Positions 1-7,842 of a stretch of 64,000 bases of DNA are shown in pieces. Made by a program: the position numbers and the translations under genes. Source of the stretch: an uncultured Mycoplasmatota bacterium (lineage in GTDB: Bacteria > Bacillota_I > Bacilli_A > RF39 > UBA660); contig URQZ01000002.1 of assembly GCA_900550255.1 (NCBI GenBank), forward strand, positions 1-64,000, in the 5' to 3' direction. Every line of letters starts with the position of its first letter. Position 1 is the stretch's first letter. Below the pieces are notes generated by a model. That model had not been told where the DNA came from and made no database searches. It worked only from the letters and a program-made list of their open reading frames with translations.

Positions 1-14
1 ATATTTAGAATGTT

Positions 15-45
15 ATCACATTCTTTTATAAAAGTGTGATTTTTT
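15..45 (+). terminator. Probable terminator at left edge
   Basis: An ATCACA arm at 15-20 pairs with TGTGAT at 35-40, with an inner CTTT/AAAG stem and a T-run at 41-45. On the plus strand this looks like an intrinsic terminator of a gene lying left of the window. It faces the end of rsmD. The rest of 1-126 shows nothing else I can support. Confidence 0.5.
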
Positions 46-126
46 ACTTCATAAATTAAAGTTCAATTTACGTTTTTATCTTATTTTTAAAGAAATAAAA
101 ACAATTTTTCAACAAAAAAATATATG

Positions 127-657
127 CTATTTTTCATATATTTTAATATATTTACTACCATATTTTTTTTCTTTTAAAAGTTCTAGTTCAGTTCTATCTA
201 TTTTCTCTGTTTCATATTCACATATAATCATAGCATCATCATTTAATAAATGATACTCTTCTATCTTATCTATTGCCTTATTTATTAGATTTAATTTATA
301 AGGAGGATCTAGAAAAATTAAATCAAATTTAATTTCACTATCTTTGAAATATTTTAAAGCCTCTTCATAGCTTTTCTTTAAAAGAGTACTATTATCTATA
401 CCTTTTAGATTTTTTTCTAGCTTCTTTATTATTTCGTAATTATTATCTACAAAATAACACTTACTTCCTCCATTACTTAAAGCCTCTATACCTAAAGAGC
501 CACTACCTGCAAATAAATCCAAACAAACACTGTTAATTACCTTATTTTGAATACTACCAAATAATGATTCTTTAACTCTATCCATCGTTGGTCTTGTTCC
601 ATTTATATCAAAACCTTCCAAATTTTTACCTTTATATTTTCCACTTATAACTCGCAT
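127..657 (-). CDS. rsmD: 16S rRNA (guanine(966)-N2)-methyltransferase RsmD
   Basis: A 176-residue class I SAM-dependent methyltransferase that modifies G966 of 16S rRNA during small-subunit assembly. Visible motifs are the RsmD N-terminal signature RPTMDRVKESLF (about residues 22-33), the SAM-binding motif I DLFAGSGSLG (47-56) and the N-methylase motif DPPY (117-120). Length is normal for the family. An AGGTGAT ribosome site precedes the ATG. It follows the ylbE-like gene by about 28 bases. B. subtilis has the same order (ylbD, ylbE, ylbF, ylbG, ylbH/rsmD), although ylbF and ylbG are missing here. The usual neighbour coaD would lie outside the window. Confidence 0.95.
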   Translation of the reverse strand: MRVISGKYKGKNLEGFDINGTRPTMDRVKESLFGSIQNKVINSVCLDLFAGSGSLGIEALSNGGSKCYFVDNNYEIIKKLEKNLKGIDNSTLLKKSYEEALKYFKDSEIKFDLIFLDPPYKLNLINKAIDKIEEYHLLNDDAMIICEYETEKIDRTELELLKEKKYGSKYIKIYEK

Positions 658-684
658 TATATCACCTAATTATATTTTAACACA

Positions 685-906
685 TTATTTGAAGGTTGAA
701 AAAAGATTTTGTAATAATTCAATTGTTTCAATTGTTTTTTCAAATTTATCACTTGCACGAAGTTTATATGCCGTCTTTACTTCTTCTTCAAATTGTTTAA
801 ATGAAGAAGGATTACGATTTAAAAATTTATACCAATAAGAATTTTCATGTAAATATCTAATATAATTAGGATCATTTTTTATTTTAAATTGAATATCAAG
901 TGTCAT
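685..906 (-). CDS. YlbE-like small protein
   Basis: A 73-residue soluble protein resembling the YlbE family: an N-terminal DPNYIRYLHENSYWYKFLNRNP segment-like region and a helical C-terminus rich in Glu and Lys. The family has no established biochemical function. It overlaps the stop of the upstream ylbD-like gene by one base (TAATG), which indicates translational coupling. Its position between ylbD and rsmD matches Bacillus gene order and is the main support for the call besides sequence resemblance. No membrane segment or catalytic motif is visible. Confidence 0.75.
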   Translation of the reverse strand: MTLDIQFKIKNDPNYIRYLHENSYWYKFLNRNPSSFKQFEEEVKTAYKLRASDKFEKTIETIELLQNLFSTFK

Positions 907-1268
907 TAATCTTCAAAATGTTTATATAAAGGTCGAGGTTTATATTCTACTTTATTACTAGATGTTGTGTCTTTAGTTCCAAAATCTTGAAGAACACCAA
1001 TTACCCTACTAACACTATTTATTCCTTCTTGAAGACTATCTAGATCAACACTTTTAAACCAGCTTAAAAAATCAGTTGCACTTGCTACTGTTGCAGCTTT
1101 AGTAACTTCTTTTTTAGTAGTTAAATAATCATTCCAAACTTCATGTTCACTTCCATATAAATCATACATTTCATAAAATTTTTGCCATGTCATTTTATCT
1201 TCTTTTACAAATTTGATTAAACTTGGATTATTTTTTACAAATTCTTTAAAACTAGTCAATTTACTCAT
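906..1268 (-). CDS. YlbD-like putative spore coat protein
   Basis: A 120-residue protein with the YlbD opening pattern (FKEFVKNNPSLI, then WQKFYEMYDLYG and a WNDY motif near residue 45). In B. subtilis YlbD is annotated as a putative coat protein. The middle is Thr/Ala rich, and the C-terminus has a conserved-looking region about residues 75-95 followed by a charged tail. It is the first gene of a ylbD-ylbE-rsmD transcript and has its own promoter just upstream. The strong ribosome site AGGTGG precedes the ATG. The link to sporulation comes from family knowledge and is not shown by the sequence itself. Confidence 0.75.
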   Translation of the reverse strand: MSKLTSFKEFVKNNPSLIKFVKEDKMTWQKFYEMYDLYGSEHEVWNDYLTTKKEVTKAATVASATDFLSWFKSVDLDSLQEGINSVSRVIGVLQDFGTKDTTSSNKVEYKPRPLYKHFED

Positions 1269-1283
1269 ATAACCACCTACTTC

Positions 1284-1311
1284 ATTATATGTAACTAGTT
1301 TAGAATGTTAA
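1284..1311 (-). promoter_or_regulatory. Promoter of ylbD-ylbE-rsmD
   Basis: On the minus strand, TTAACA (1311-1306) and TATAAT (1289-1284) are separated by 16 bases. This is a good housekeeping-type promoter about 16 bases upstream of the ylbD-like start codon. Confidence 0.6.
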
Positions 1312-1319
1312 CAAAGTAT

Positions 1320-1733
1320 TTATTCAATTTTTTTGATTTGATCACTTATCCAAAAATAATCTTCATTATAAAAATCACAAACAAATATTTTTTTATTATA
1401 AATATAAAAAGTTTTAAACACTTCAGGAAGATTTGAATTAGTTAAAACAACAATACAAGATTTATTAATTTGAATAGCGGTTGTTTCTTTAGATGAAATT
1501 AGTTTAATAATTTTAGAATTAATTCGTTTATGATGATATTTTCTTTTAATATAATTTGTAAGTAAGTTTTTACTTATAAGTTGACATATACTGTTATAAA
1601 GAGATACGCCGTATGAAAAATTTTTTCTATCTAAGACATATAAATTGCGCAAAGTATTATATAAAACGAAAGAATTATTTTTGTAATTTTTATAATAATC
1701 TGTTTTGATTATAAATAAATAATATTTACGCAT
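1320..1733 (-). CDS. SirA-like protein (sporulation inhibitor of replication)
   Basis: A 137-residue protein whose two ends resemble SirA (YneE) of Bacillus: a start of the form RKYYLFIIKTDYYKNYKNN and a C-terminal FVCDFYNEDYFWISD resembling the family's final DFNSKRYGW pattern. In B. subtilis SirA binds DnaA domain I and stops replication initiation in sporulating cells. The similarity is weak, is judged by eye, and mainly concerns the termini. Basic residues dominate the middle. The gene stands alone: the alaS terminator precedes it, and a GGTGAT ribosome site lies ahead of the ATG. An unrelated small lineage-specific protein remains possible. Confidence 0.5.
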   Translation of the reverse strand: MRKYYLFIIKTDYYKNYKNNSFVLYNTLRNLYVLDRKNFSYGVSLYNSICQLISKNLLTNYIKRKYHHKRINSKIIKLISSKETTAIQINKSCIVVLTNSNLPEVFKTFYIYNKKIFVCDFYNEDYFWISDQIKKIE

Positions 1734-1780
1734 AATATCACCAAATAAATTATAATTATTTATTTAATCGTAAAATGTCG

Positions 1781-1805
1781 AAAAAAAAGATGTAATTAAC
1801 ATCTT
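1781..1805 (-). terminator. Terminator after alaS
   Basis: Arms at 1787-1793 and 1799-1805 form a 7-bp stem (AAGATGT/ACATCTT). On the minus strand they are followed by a run of eight T. The hairpin overlaps the alaS stop codon and closes the T-box operon. Confidence 0.75.
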
Positions 1806-3556
1806 TATTCTAAAACCGCTTTTATTCTTCTGACACCAGCGCTACTTGCCTCTTCTTTTTTAATTTTAAAAGTACCAAGTTCATTTGTATTTTTAACATG
1901 TGGTCCTCCACATAATTCAGAAGATACATCTCCGATATTATATACTGTTACAATATCAGGATATTTTTCAATAAACATACATTCAGCTCCTGATTTAATT
2001 GCTTCTTCTTTAGTCATTTCTGTTTTTGTAACAGGAAGCCCTTCTTTAATCCATTTATTAACTAAATTTTCAGTTTTCTCTTTTTCTTCTGGAGTAAGCT
2101 TATGATCGCAAGAAAAATCAAAACGCATTCTCTCACTTGTAATATTGCTTCCCTTTTGATGTACATCTTTATCGACTACAATTTTTAAAGCTGCATTTAA
2201 AAGATGGGTTGCTGTATGATATTTTACTTCCATTTCACCAGTTGAAGCAAGTCCGCCCTTAAATTTTCCACGTGCTCCTTGACGAGATAATTCTTGATGT
2301 GCCTTAAATTTTTCTTTAAATCCTTCAACATCAACTTTAATATTTAATTCACTTGCAAGTTCAACAGTAAGTTCAATTGGAAATCCGTAAGTATCATATA
2401 ATTTAAAAGCTAAATCTTTGTTTAATTTTCCATCTTCTATTTTCTTTGCTATTTTTTCAAATTCACGTAATCCTTTTTCTAAAGTTCGATTAAATTTATT
2501 TTTTTCATTTTTCAAAACATCTAAAACAATATCTTTATTTTGTTTTATCTCACTATAATATTTAGAATATTCTTTAATAACTAACATAGCTATTTCTTGT
2601 TCCCAATCACTATTAATATCAATATTTATTTTTTTAGCATGTCTGATTGCTCTTCTAATTAATCGTCTAAGTATATATCCTTGATCTGTATTAGAAGGCT
2701 TAATTCCAGCTGGATCAGCACTTATAAAAACTGCTGTTCTAATATGATCTGCAATGATACGCATACTTTTTTCATTACCTTCATAAGTTAAATTTGATAT
2801 TTCTTCTATCTTACTTATAATATCTTTCCATACACTAGTAGTATAATTGTCATCTTTATTTTCTAAAACTGCAACAACTCTCTCATAACCCATTCCTGTA
2901 TCAACATTTTTTCTAGGTAATTTTGTTACTTTTCCATTTTCATCTTTATAAAATTCCATGAAAACATTATTCCAAATTTCAACCCATCTATCATCTTCAG
3001 GATCAAAGACATCAGGAATAGGATCATCACTTCTAAAATAGAATATTTCTGTATCACCACCACAAGGTCCTGTTTCTCCTGCTATCCAAAAATTATCATC
3101 TTTACCTAAATAAGCTATTTTTTTATCACTTATTCCAAGCTCTCTCCAAGTACCAGCTGAAATTTCATCTCTTGGAATATCTTTATCTCCTTCAAAAACA
3201 GTAATAGCTAATCTTTCAATTGGAATATTTAAAACTTTGGTTAAAAATTCAAAACTATAATTGATTGTTTCTTTTTTAAAATAATCTCCTAAACTCCAAT
3301 TACCAAGCATTTCAAAAAAAGTATGATGTGTTTTATCTCCAACTTCTTCTAAATCTGTTGTTCTTAAACATTTTTGATAATCACAAAGACGTTTTCCATA
3401 TGGATGCTCTTCCCCCATTAAATATGGTATTAATGGTTGCATACCAGCTGTATTAAACAAAACTGATGGATCGTTTTCTGGCACTATTGGTGCACTTGGA
3501 ATTTGTTTATGTCCCTTACTTACAAAAAAATTAATATATAAATCTTTTAAATTCAT
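1805..3556 (-). CDS. alaS: Alanyl-tRNA synthetase, C-terminally shortened
   Basis: Charges tRNA-Ala with alanine. The class II catalytic core is present (FNTAGMQPLIPYL about 34-46, FFEMLGNWSLGDYF 80-93, the ILRRLIRRAIRHAK helix about 295-308). So is the editing domain with its zinc-type residues: H447 and H451 in HTATH, C549 and H553 in CGGPH. The protein ends at residue 583, straight after the editing domain, whereas bacterial AlaRS is usually about 870 residues with a DHHA1/C-Ala region. A terminator abuts the stop codon and no C-terminal remnant follows, so this is a real short form rather than a visible frameshift. It is the last gene of the alanine T-box operon, overlapping its neighbour by one base (TAATG), with an AGGAGTG ribosome site. 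Confidence 0.93.
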   Translation of the reverse strand: MNLKDLYINFFVSKGHKQIPSAPIVPENDPSVLFNTAGMQPLIPYLMGEEHPYGKRLCDYQKCLRTTDLEEVGDKTHHTFFEMLGNWSLGDYFKKETINYSFEFLTKVLNIPIERLAITVFEGDKDIPRDEISAGTWRELGISDKKIAYLGKDDNFWIAGETGPCGGDTEIFYFRSDDPIPDVFDPEDDRWVEIWNNVFMEFYKDENGKVTKLPRKNVDTGMGYERVVAVLENKDDNYTTSVWKDIISKIEEISNLTYEGNEKSMRIIADHIRTAVFISADPAGIKPSNTDQGYILRRLIRRAIRHAKKINIDINSDWEQEIAMLVIKEYSKYYSEIKQNKDIVLDVLKNEKNKFNRTLEKGLREFEKIAKKIEDGKLNKDLAFKLYDTYGFPIELTVELASELNIKVDVEGFKEKFKAHQELSRQGARGKFKGGLASTGEMEVKYHTATHLLNAALKIVVDKDVHQKGSNITSERMRFDFSCDHKLTPEEKEKTENLVNKWIKEGLPVTKTEMTKEEAIKSGAECMFIEKYPDIVTVYNIGDVSSELCGGPHVKNTNELGTFKIKKEEASSAGVRRIKAVLE

Positions 3557-4113
3557 TATTTCACACTCCTAAAAATATTTTTTGTTATTTCATCTAATTT
3601 ATTTAAATAATTATCCATATCACCATTATTTAGTATATAGTAATCAGCAAACGCTATTGGTCCACCTTTAGCTGAATTTTCGATTTCAGCAATATCTCTT
3701 TCTTCTGCTTTTTTAGAACTTAGAGCTCTAATATTTCTTTTTTCTAATCTTTCATAACGTTTATTTTTATCAACTACAATGGAAATAACCGTTAAATCAT
3801 CTTTAAATTTCTTCTTTAATATTTTAAATTCATCCCACGAATATAATCCATCTAAAACAACATTATTATTCTTTTGAGCTTCTTCTATTTTATCTAGCAA
3901 AAGAAGTGCGAATGCTCCCATTCCATATTCACTACGTAACTTTTCTCGCATCATTTTCTCATTTTCTGGTGTTATCTCTAAATTTTGCTCTTTTAATTTA
4001 TCTAAAGTAACACCACCAAAGTATATTTTTTCAAAGCCTTTTTCCTCATAATAATCTGAAGCAATTGACTTACCACTTCCACACATTCCAACGATTGCGA
4101 TTATTTTATTCAT
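3556..4113 (-). CDS. P-loop nucleoside/dephospho-CoA kinase-like protein (UPF0200-like)
   Basis: A 185-residue P-loop kinase. The Walker A motif is GMCGSGKS (residues 9-16). The segment around 37-75 (GGVTLDKLKEQNLEITPEN, then MGAFALLLLDKI) follows the pattern of UPF0200-type kinases, best known from archaea, which are distant relatives of dephospho-CoA and adenylate kinases. A lid-like region with RLEKRNIRALSS lies near 118-130, and the C-terminus ends in an ADYYILNNGD segment as in that group. The substrate cannot be told. It sits between a second kinase and alaS with overlapping ends, so all three are transcribed under the alanine T-box. No membrane segment is seen. Confidence 0.7.
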   Translation of the reverse strand: MNKIIAIVGMCGSGKSIASDYYEEKGFEKIYFGGVTLDKLKEQNLEITPENEKMMREKLRSEYGMGAFALLLLDKIEEAQKNNNVVLDGLYSWDEFKILKKKFKDDLTVISIVVDKNKRYERLEKRNIRALSSKKAEERDIAEIENSAKGGPIAFADYYILNNGDMDNYLNKLDEITKNIFRSVK

Positions 4114-4645
4114 ATTCCACCTCTTCTAGCATTTTTATTAAAGCATCATTCAAGTTTTCTTTTTCTTCATTTATTATAACATATTTTGGAGTATAATCAT
4201 CTAAATCTATCTCCGTAATATGTTTTTTTTGTTCTATCGATAATCCATTATCATGATTTGGTCTTACTACTTTAATTACGATAACATTTGAAAAATTATT
4301 TTTTATATCCTCTATTTCTTCTTTTAATCTAATACCTGTAATTATTATATTATTTTTATAATAAGATAAAATTTTAATATCTTCAATTATTCTTTTGATT
4401 AAAAATTTATTATCTATCCTATTTTTAATCAATTCTATTCCTAACTGTTGTAATAAATCTCTTGGTTTATTATTATCACTACCATCCCAATCAGTAATTA
4501 TTTGAGCATAATCTTTTAAAGGTTTTGTTATTGATAAGATAGTACTGTTTTTTTTATTTTCTTTAATTATTTTAGCTACACTATCTTTTCCAGATCTTGC
4601 TTTACCACATATAATATAAATATTTGGATTTTTATTTTCCATCAT
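4106..4645 (-). CDS. Deoxynucleoside monophosphate kinase-like P-loop protein
   Basis: A 179-residue P-loop protein with Walker A GKARSGKDS (residues 14-22), a form typical of dNMP kinase-like proteins of phages and bacteria. The IITDWDGSDN and KPRDLLQQLGIELI segments (about 49-74) and the IIITGIRLKEEIEDI strand-helix unit (about 98-112) match a kinase fold in which a nucleotide monophosphate is phosphorylated. The exact substrate is unknown. It is the first gene after the alanine T-box leader, has a strong GAGAGGAG ribosome site, and overlaps the following kinase gene by 8 bases. Its role beside alaS is unclear. Confidence 0.65.
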   Translation of the reverse strand: MMENKNPNIYIICGKARSGKDSVAKIIKENKKNSTILSITKPLKDYAQIITDWDGSDNNKPRDLLQQLGIELIKNRIDNKFLIKRIIEDIKILSYYKNNIIITGIRLKEEIEDIKNNFSNVIVIKVVRPNHDNGLSIEQKKHITEIDLDDYTPKYVIINEEKENLNDALIKMLEEVEYE

Positions 4646-4661
4646 TTTTCTCCTCTCAAAA

Positions 4662-4820
4662 GAAAAACCACGGGCTATTTCTAGGAACGAAAAGCCGTGG
4701 TACCATCCTAATTAGTCTTAATTTTTATAACGGGTATTACCCGGCAATTTTTAATTGCACTAAAGGATAGCTTTCAAATAAGTAAATGTTTCGTTTTCAT
4801 CAACCACGAACTTTCTAGAC
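4662..4820 (-). promoter_or_regulatory. T-box riboswitch, alanine specifier
   Basis: A tRNA-sensing T-box leader. Reading the minus strand, stem I begins with AGAAAG near 4815. The specifier loop reads GAAAGCTATCC with codon GCT at 4771-4769 (Ala). The T-box sequence AGGATGGTACCACG is at 4709-4696. The terminator has arms ACCACGG and CCGTGGT (4701-4662) followed by a T-run. Uncharged tRNA-Ala should stabilise the antiterminator and switch on the kinase-kinase-alaS operon. It starts just after the stop of the upstream permease gene. Confidence 0.9.
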
Positions 4821-4855
4821 ATTTTATCTTATTTTACTTTTTCCTTATTTTTGTT

Positions 4856-6001
4856 TTAATTATTAAAAAATTCATATTTATCATTAAAGAACATAAAAAT
4901 TGATTTTAAAGCAGCAATAATTGGTGTTGATATAACCATACCAATTATACCAAAGAAATAACCAAATACAAGTAATCCTAACATAATTGTAACAGGATGT
5001 AATTTAGTTGTTTTACTCATTATAAGTGGTTGTAATAAATTTCCTTCCAAAAATTGAACAACAACAATAATAACAAGTACTATAATACCAATTATTGGAC
5101 TTTGAGAGAAACCTACAATAACAGCTGGTACTCCTCCAATATATGGTCCTGCATAAGGAATAATGTTAGTGATTCCACAAAATAAAGCAAATAATAATGG
5201 TGCTTTAAGTCCTGTAATACTAAATCCTATTGCCATAACAACAAATATTAATAAAGCATCAAGTAATAAACCTTGAATAAATTTACGAAGTGAAGTATTT
5301 ACCTCATTGATTAAGTCTCTTGCATCGTTACGCATTCTTTTAGGAAGTAATGTTATGATAAGGTCATTCGCACTATCAAAGTTAAGTAATAAATAAAACC
5401 CTATTATCAAACCTATTACAAAGCTTCCAGCAAAAGAGAAGAATGTTTTTAAAACATTTATTAAAAGTGTTGGTAAAGATGCTGTAAGATTTGAACCAAA
5501 ATTTTCAATCATTGTAAACATTTGTGTTTTAATAGCATCTCCATTTATATAATCAATACTATTTAAGTTATCAAATATTCCTTCTGCTTTATTTTTTATA
5601 AAATCAAATACGGTTGGAATTACTTTAACAAAATCATTAATTTGATCATAAAGAAGTGGAATTATAGAACATATAATCAAGGCCATTACACCGATTAATA
5701 TTAAATATGTTATAGTTGTTCCAAGACCTCTTCTAATTCCTTTTTTATTCAGCAATTTTACAAACGGATCAAAAAGCCAAGCAATAAAAATTCCTATAAA
5801 AAGTGGTGATATTGTTTTTAATAAGATTATAAAAGTTGATTTTAAGTTTAATTCTTTAAATAGTCTTATACCAATATAAATGGCTAATATAATAACTAAA
5901 AAATAAACAATTTCAAGTATTTTTTTAGAAAGATTTAATACTTCATTTACTTTAGTTGTATCAACTGTTTTACTCTTATTTTTATCTTTTTTCGAAAACA
6001 T
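4856..6001 (-). CDS. AI-2E family transporter (permease, YrrI-like)
   Basis: A 381-residue multi-pass membrane protein of the AI-2E/PerM transporter family. Two hydrophobic hairpins lie in the first 120 residues. A soluble segment follows (about 130-205), then a run of membrane helices to the C-terminus with the family's glycine/proline-rich stretch (ITNIIPYAGPYIGG about 284-297). The transported substrate is uncertain for most members; some export signals, others are linked to cation or osmotic stress. In Bacillus the homologue yrrI also lies next to alaS, so the neighbourhood is conserved. The N-terminus (1-20) is charged and cytoplasmic. It is transcribed divergently from popT. Confidence 0.88.
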   Translation of the reverse strand: MFSKKDKNKSKTVDTTKVNEVLNLSKKILEIVYFLVIILAIYIGIRLFKELNLKSTFIILLKTISPLFIGIFIAWLFDPFVKLLNKKGIRRGLGTTITYLILIGVMALIICSIIPLLYDQINDFVKVIPTVFDFIKNKAEGIFDNLNSIDYINGDAIKTQMFTMIENFGSNLTASLPTLLINVLKTFFSFAGSFVIGLIIGFYLLLNFDSANDLIITLLPKRMRNDARDLINEVNTSLRKFIQGLLLDALLIFVVMAIGFSITGLKAPLLFALFCGITNIIPYAGPYIGGVPAVIVGFSQSPIIGIIVLVIIVVVQFLEGNLLQPLIMSKTTKLHPVTIMLGLLVFGYFFGIIGMVISTPIIAALKSIFMFFNDKYEFFNN

Positions 6002-6065
6002 CTTCTCACCTCTATTTATAATATACTTCGATTATATCAAATATTTTCAAATATTTCTATTCTTA

Positions 6066-6094
6066 TTGTAAATATTTTCCTATTTTGATATAAT
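6066..6094 (+). promoter_or_regulatory. Promoter of popT
   Basis: TTGTAA (6066-6071) and TATAAT (6089-6094) with exactly 17 bases between them, about 16 bases ahead of the start codon. The leader would be very short. The site lies between the divergent permease and popT genes. Confidence 0.8.
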
Positions 6095-6110
6095 TTCCTA
6101 GAGGTGAAAT

Positions 6111-6965
6111 ATGATTAAGAATCTTTTAGGTGGTATGGCAATTGGAATTGCAAATATCATACCAGGTGTTAGTGGAGGTACAATTATTGTTTTATTAGGT
6201 CTTTTTGATAAAACAATGGAAGCTATTTCTAATGTTTTTAAAATTAAAATTAGTTTTAAAGAACGTATGAAAAGTTTTACTTTTTTATTACAAGTTATGA
6301 TTGGGGTTGCAATAGGGTTAGTAGGTTTTGCTAAAGTACTTGATTTCTTATTTAGTACTTTTGAACATCAAACTTTATTTTTATTTGCTGGGCTTATTAT
6401 TTTTAGTTTACCAATGTTAAAAAAACAAGAAATGGATAATAAAAAAATTTCCATTCCATTTTTCATAATTGGTGTTCTTGTAATTGGTATTCTTGCTTAT
6501 TTTGCTCCAGCTAAAAAAGAAGTTGTTGTTCCATTATCAGATTTACTTGCTAAAAATTTAGATGTCGCATATATTTTAATTTTAATGGTAATGGGTGCTA
6601 TCAGTGGAGCTGCTATGTTATTTCCTGGAATTTCTGGTTCAATGGTTTTACTAGTACTTGGATATTATTATTTATATAAATCTTATGTTTCAAATGTAAC
6701 TTCTTTTGAACCAATGGTTTTAATTCCACTTATTTTTATCGCCATTGGTGTTGGTATTGGAATTATTGGTAGCGCTAAATTAACAACTTATCTTTTAGAT
6801 AATTATCGTCAAAAGACAATGAGTTTGATCCTTGGACTTGTCATGATGAGTGGAATTGTTATTATTCCAAGAAGTGGTTATAATCTAACAATTCTAATTA
6901 GTTCTATAATTTGTTTTATAATTGGAAGTATCTTCATTATATTCTTTAATAAACTAAAAAGATAA
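6111..6965 (+). CDS. popT: DUF368 protein, undecaprenyl phosphate translocase (PopT family)
   Basis: A 284-residue polytopic membrane protein of the DUF368 family. Recent work on the family assigns it as a flippase returning undecaprenyl phosphate (the lipid carrier for wall and surface polymers) to the cytoplasmic face. The two internal repeats are plain: IIPGVSGGT near residues 17-25 and LFPGISGSM near 171-179, each leading into hydrophobic helices. About eight membrane segments are visible. It is one of few plus-strand genes, has its own strong promoter and a GAGGTG ribosome site, and ends four bases before the convergent miaA gene. Its role fits the wall and capsule genes elsewhere in the window. 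Confidence 0.88.
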   Translation: MIKNLLGGMAIGIANIIPGVSGGTIIVLLGLFDKTMEAISNVFKIKISFKERMKSFTFLLQVMIGVAIGLVGFAKVLDFLFSTFEHQTLFLFAGLIIFSLPMLKKQEMDNKKISIPFFIIGVLVIGILAYFAPAKKEVVVPLSDLLAKNLDVAYILILMVMGAISGAAMLFPGISGSMVLLVLGYYYLYKSYVSNVTSFEPMVLIPLIFIAIGVGIGIIGSAKLTTYLLDNYRQKTMSLILGLVMMSGIVIIPRSGYNLTILISSIICFIIGSIFIIFFNKLKR

Positions 6966-6985
6966 CGATTTATTCGTTATTTTTT
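6962..6985 (+). terminator. Terminator of popT
   Basis: Stem ATAACGA (6962-6968) with TCGTTAT (6974-6980) and a T-run. The hairpin lies over the end of the convergent miaA coding region, so the two genes share their 3' ends. Confidence 0.7.
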
Positions 6986-7842
6986 ATATACTTATATACC
7001 TCATCAATAGTATTATCAAAATTTTCAAAATCAACATTAAACCATTTTAGATCAAATTGATGTCTATTCCAAGTGTATTGTCTTTTCGCATATCTTCTAC
7101 TTCTTTGTTTTATTAATTCAATTGCTTCTTCGAAACTACACTTGTTATCAAAATAATCAAACAATTCCTTATATCCTATTGGTGTTAGTACTGCTTTTGT
7201 TCTTATTTTAGTATCATATATTTTTTTTGCTTCTTCTAATAATCCATTTTGAAGCATTATATCTACTCTCTTATTAATTCTATCATACAATTTTTCTCTA
7301 TCAGTTGTTAGACCAATAAAGGTTGTATCATACAGTAATTTATCAGTTTTTTCTTGATTAAAACTATTATTTGAATATTTATCTAATTCTCTTTCAATTC
7401 TTTTACGATTATTTTTATGAATACTTGTTTCTGGATTTATTTTTAATAATTTTTCGTATAACTTTTCATTACTATAATCTGAATAGTCATTTTTAATTGT
7501 TTCTTTATTAAATTTATAATCATATAAAGCAGCCTTTATATAAAGGCCTGTACCACCAACTAATATTGGTGTTTTATTTTTTGATAGTATTTTTTTTATT
7601 TTATTTCGACAATCTTTTTGATAATCAAAAACAGTATATTCTTCATTAATGTCTTTTATATCAAGTAAATGATGGGGAATGTTTTCTTTTTCTTCTTCTG
7701 TTACTTTAGCTGTCGCAATATCAAGTCCCTTAAAAATTTGGGTTGAATCTGCATTTATTATTTCGCCATTTACTTTTTTAGCTAATTCAACACTTAGTTT
7801 TGTTTTACCAACTGCTGTTGGTCCTGTTATTACTATAATCAT
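6970..7842 (-). CDS. miaA: tRNA dimethylallyltransferase MiaA
   Basis: Transfers a dimethylallyl group to N6 of A37 in tRNAs reading UNN codons. The P-loop GPTAVGKTKLS lies at residues 7-17, the IINADSTQIFKGLDIATAK catalytic segment near 29-47, and the VGGTGLYIKAALYDY segment near 98-112. The C-terminal KRQYTWNR motif is also present. At 290 residues it is slightly short but complete. Its start overlaps the stop of the upstream peptidase-like gene by four bases (ATGA), so the two are probably co-translated. A TAAGGAGA ribosome site precedes the ATG. Confidence 0.95.
   Translation of the reverse strand: MIIVITGPTAVGKTKLSVELAKKVNGEIINADSTQIFKGLDIATAKVTEEEKENIPHHLLDIKDINEEYTVFDYQKDCRNKIKKILSKNKTPILVGGTGLYIKAALYDYKFNKETIKNDYSDYSNEKLYEKLLKINPETSIHKNNRKRIERELDKYSNNSFNQEKTDKLLYDTTFIGLTTDREKLYDRINKRVDIMLQNGLLEEAKKIYDTKIRTKAVLTPIGYKELFDYFDNKCSFEEAIELIKQRSRRYAKRQYTWNRHQFDLKWFNVDFENFDNTIDEVYKYIKNNE

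Noticed and set aside
1805..3556. A frameshift as the reason for the short AlaRS
   Set aside because: The bases after the stop form a terminator and then the separate SirA-like gene; no C-Ala-like sequence is seen in any frame.
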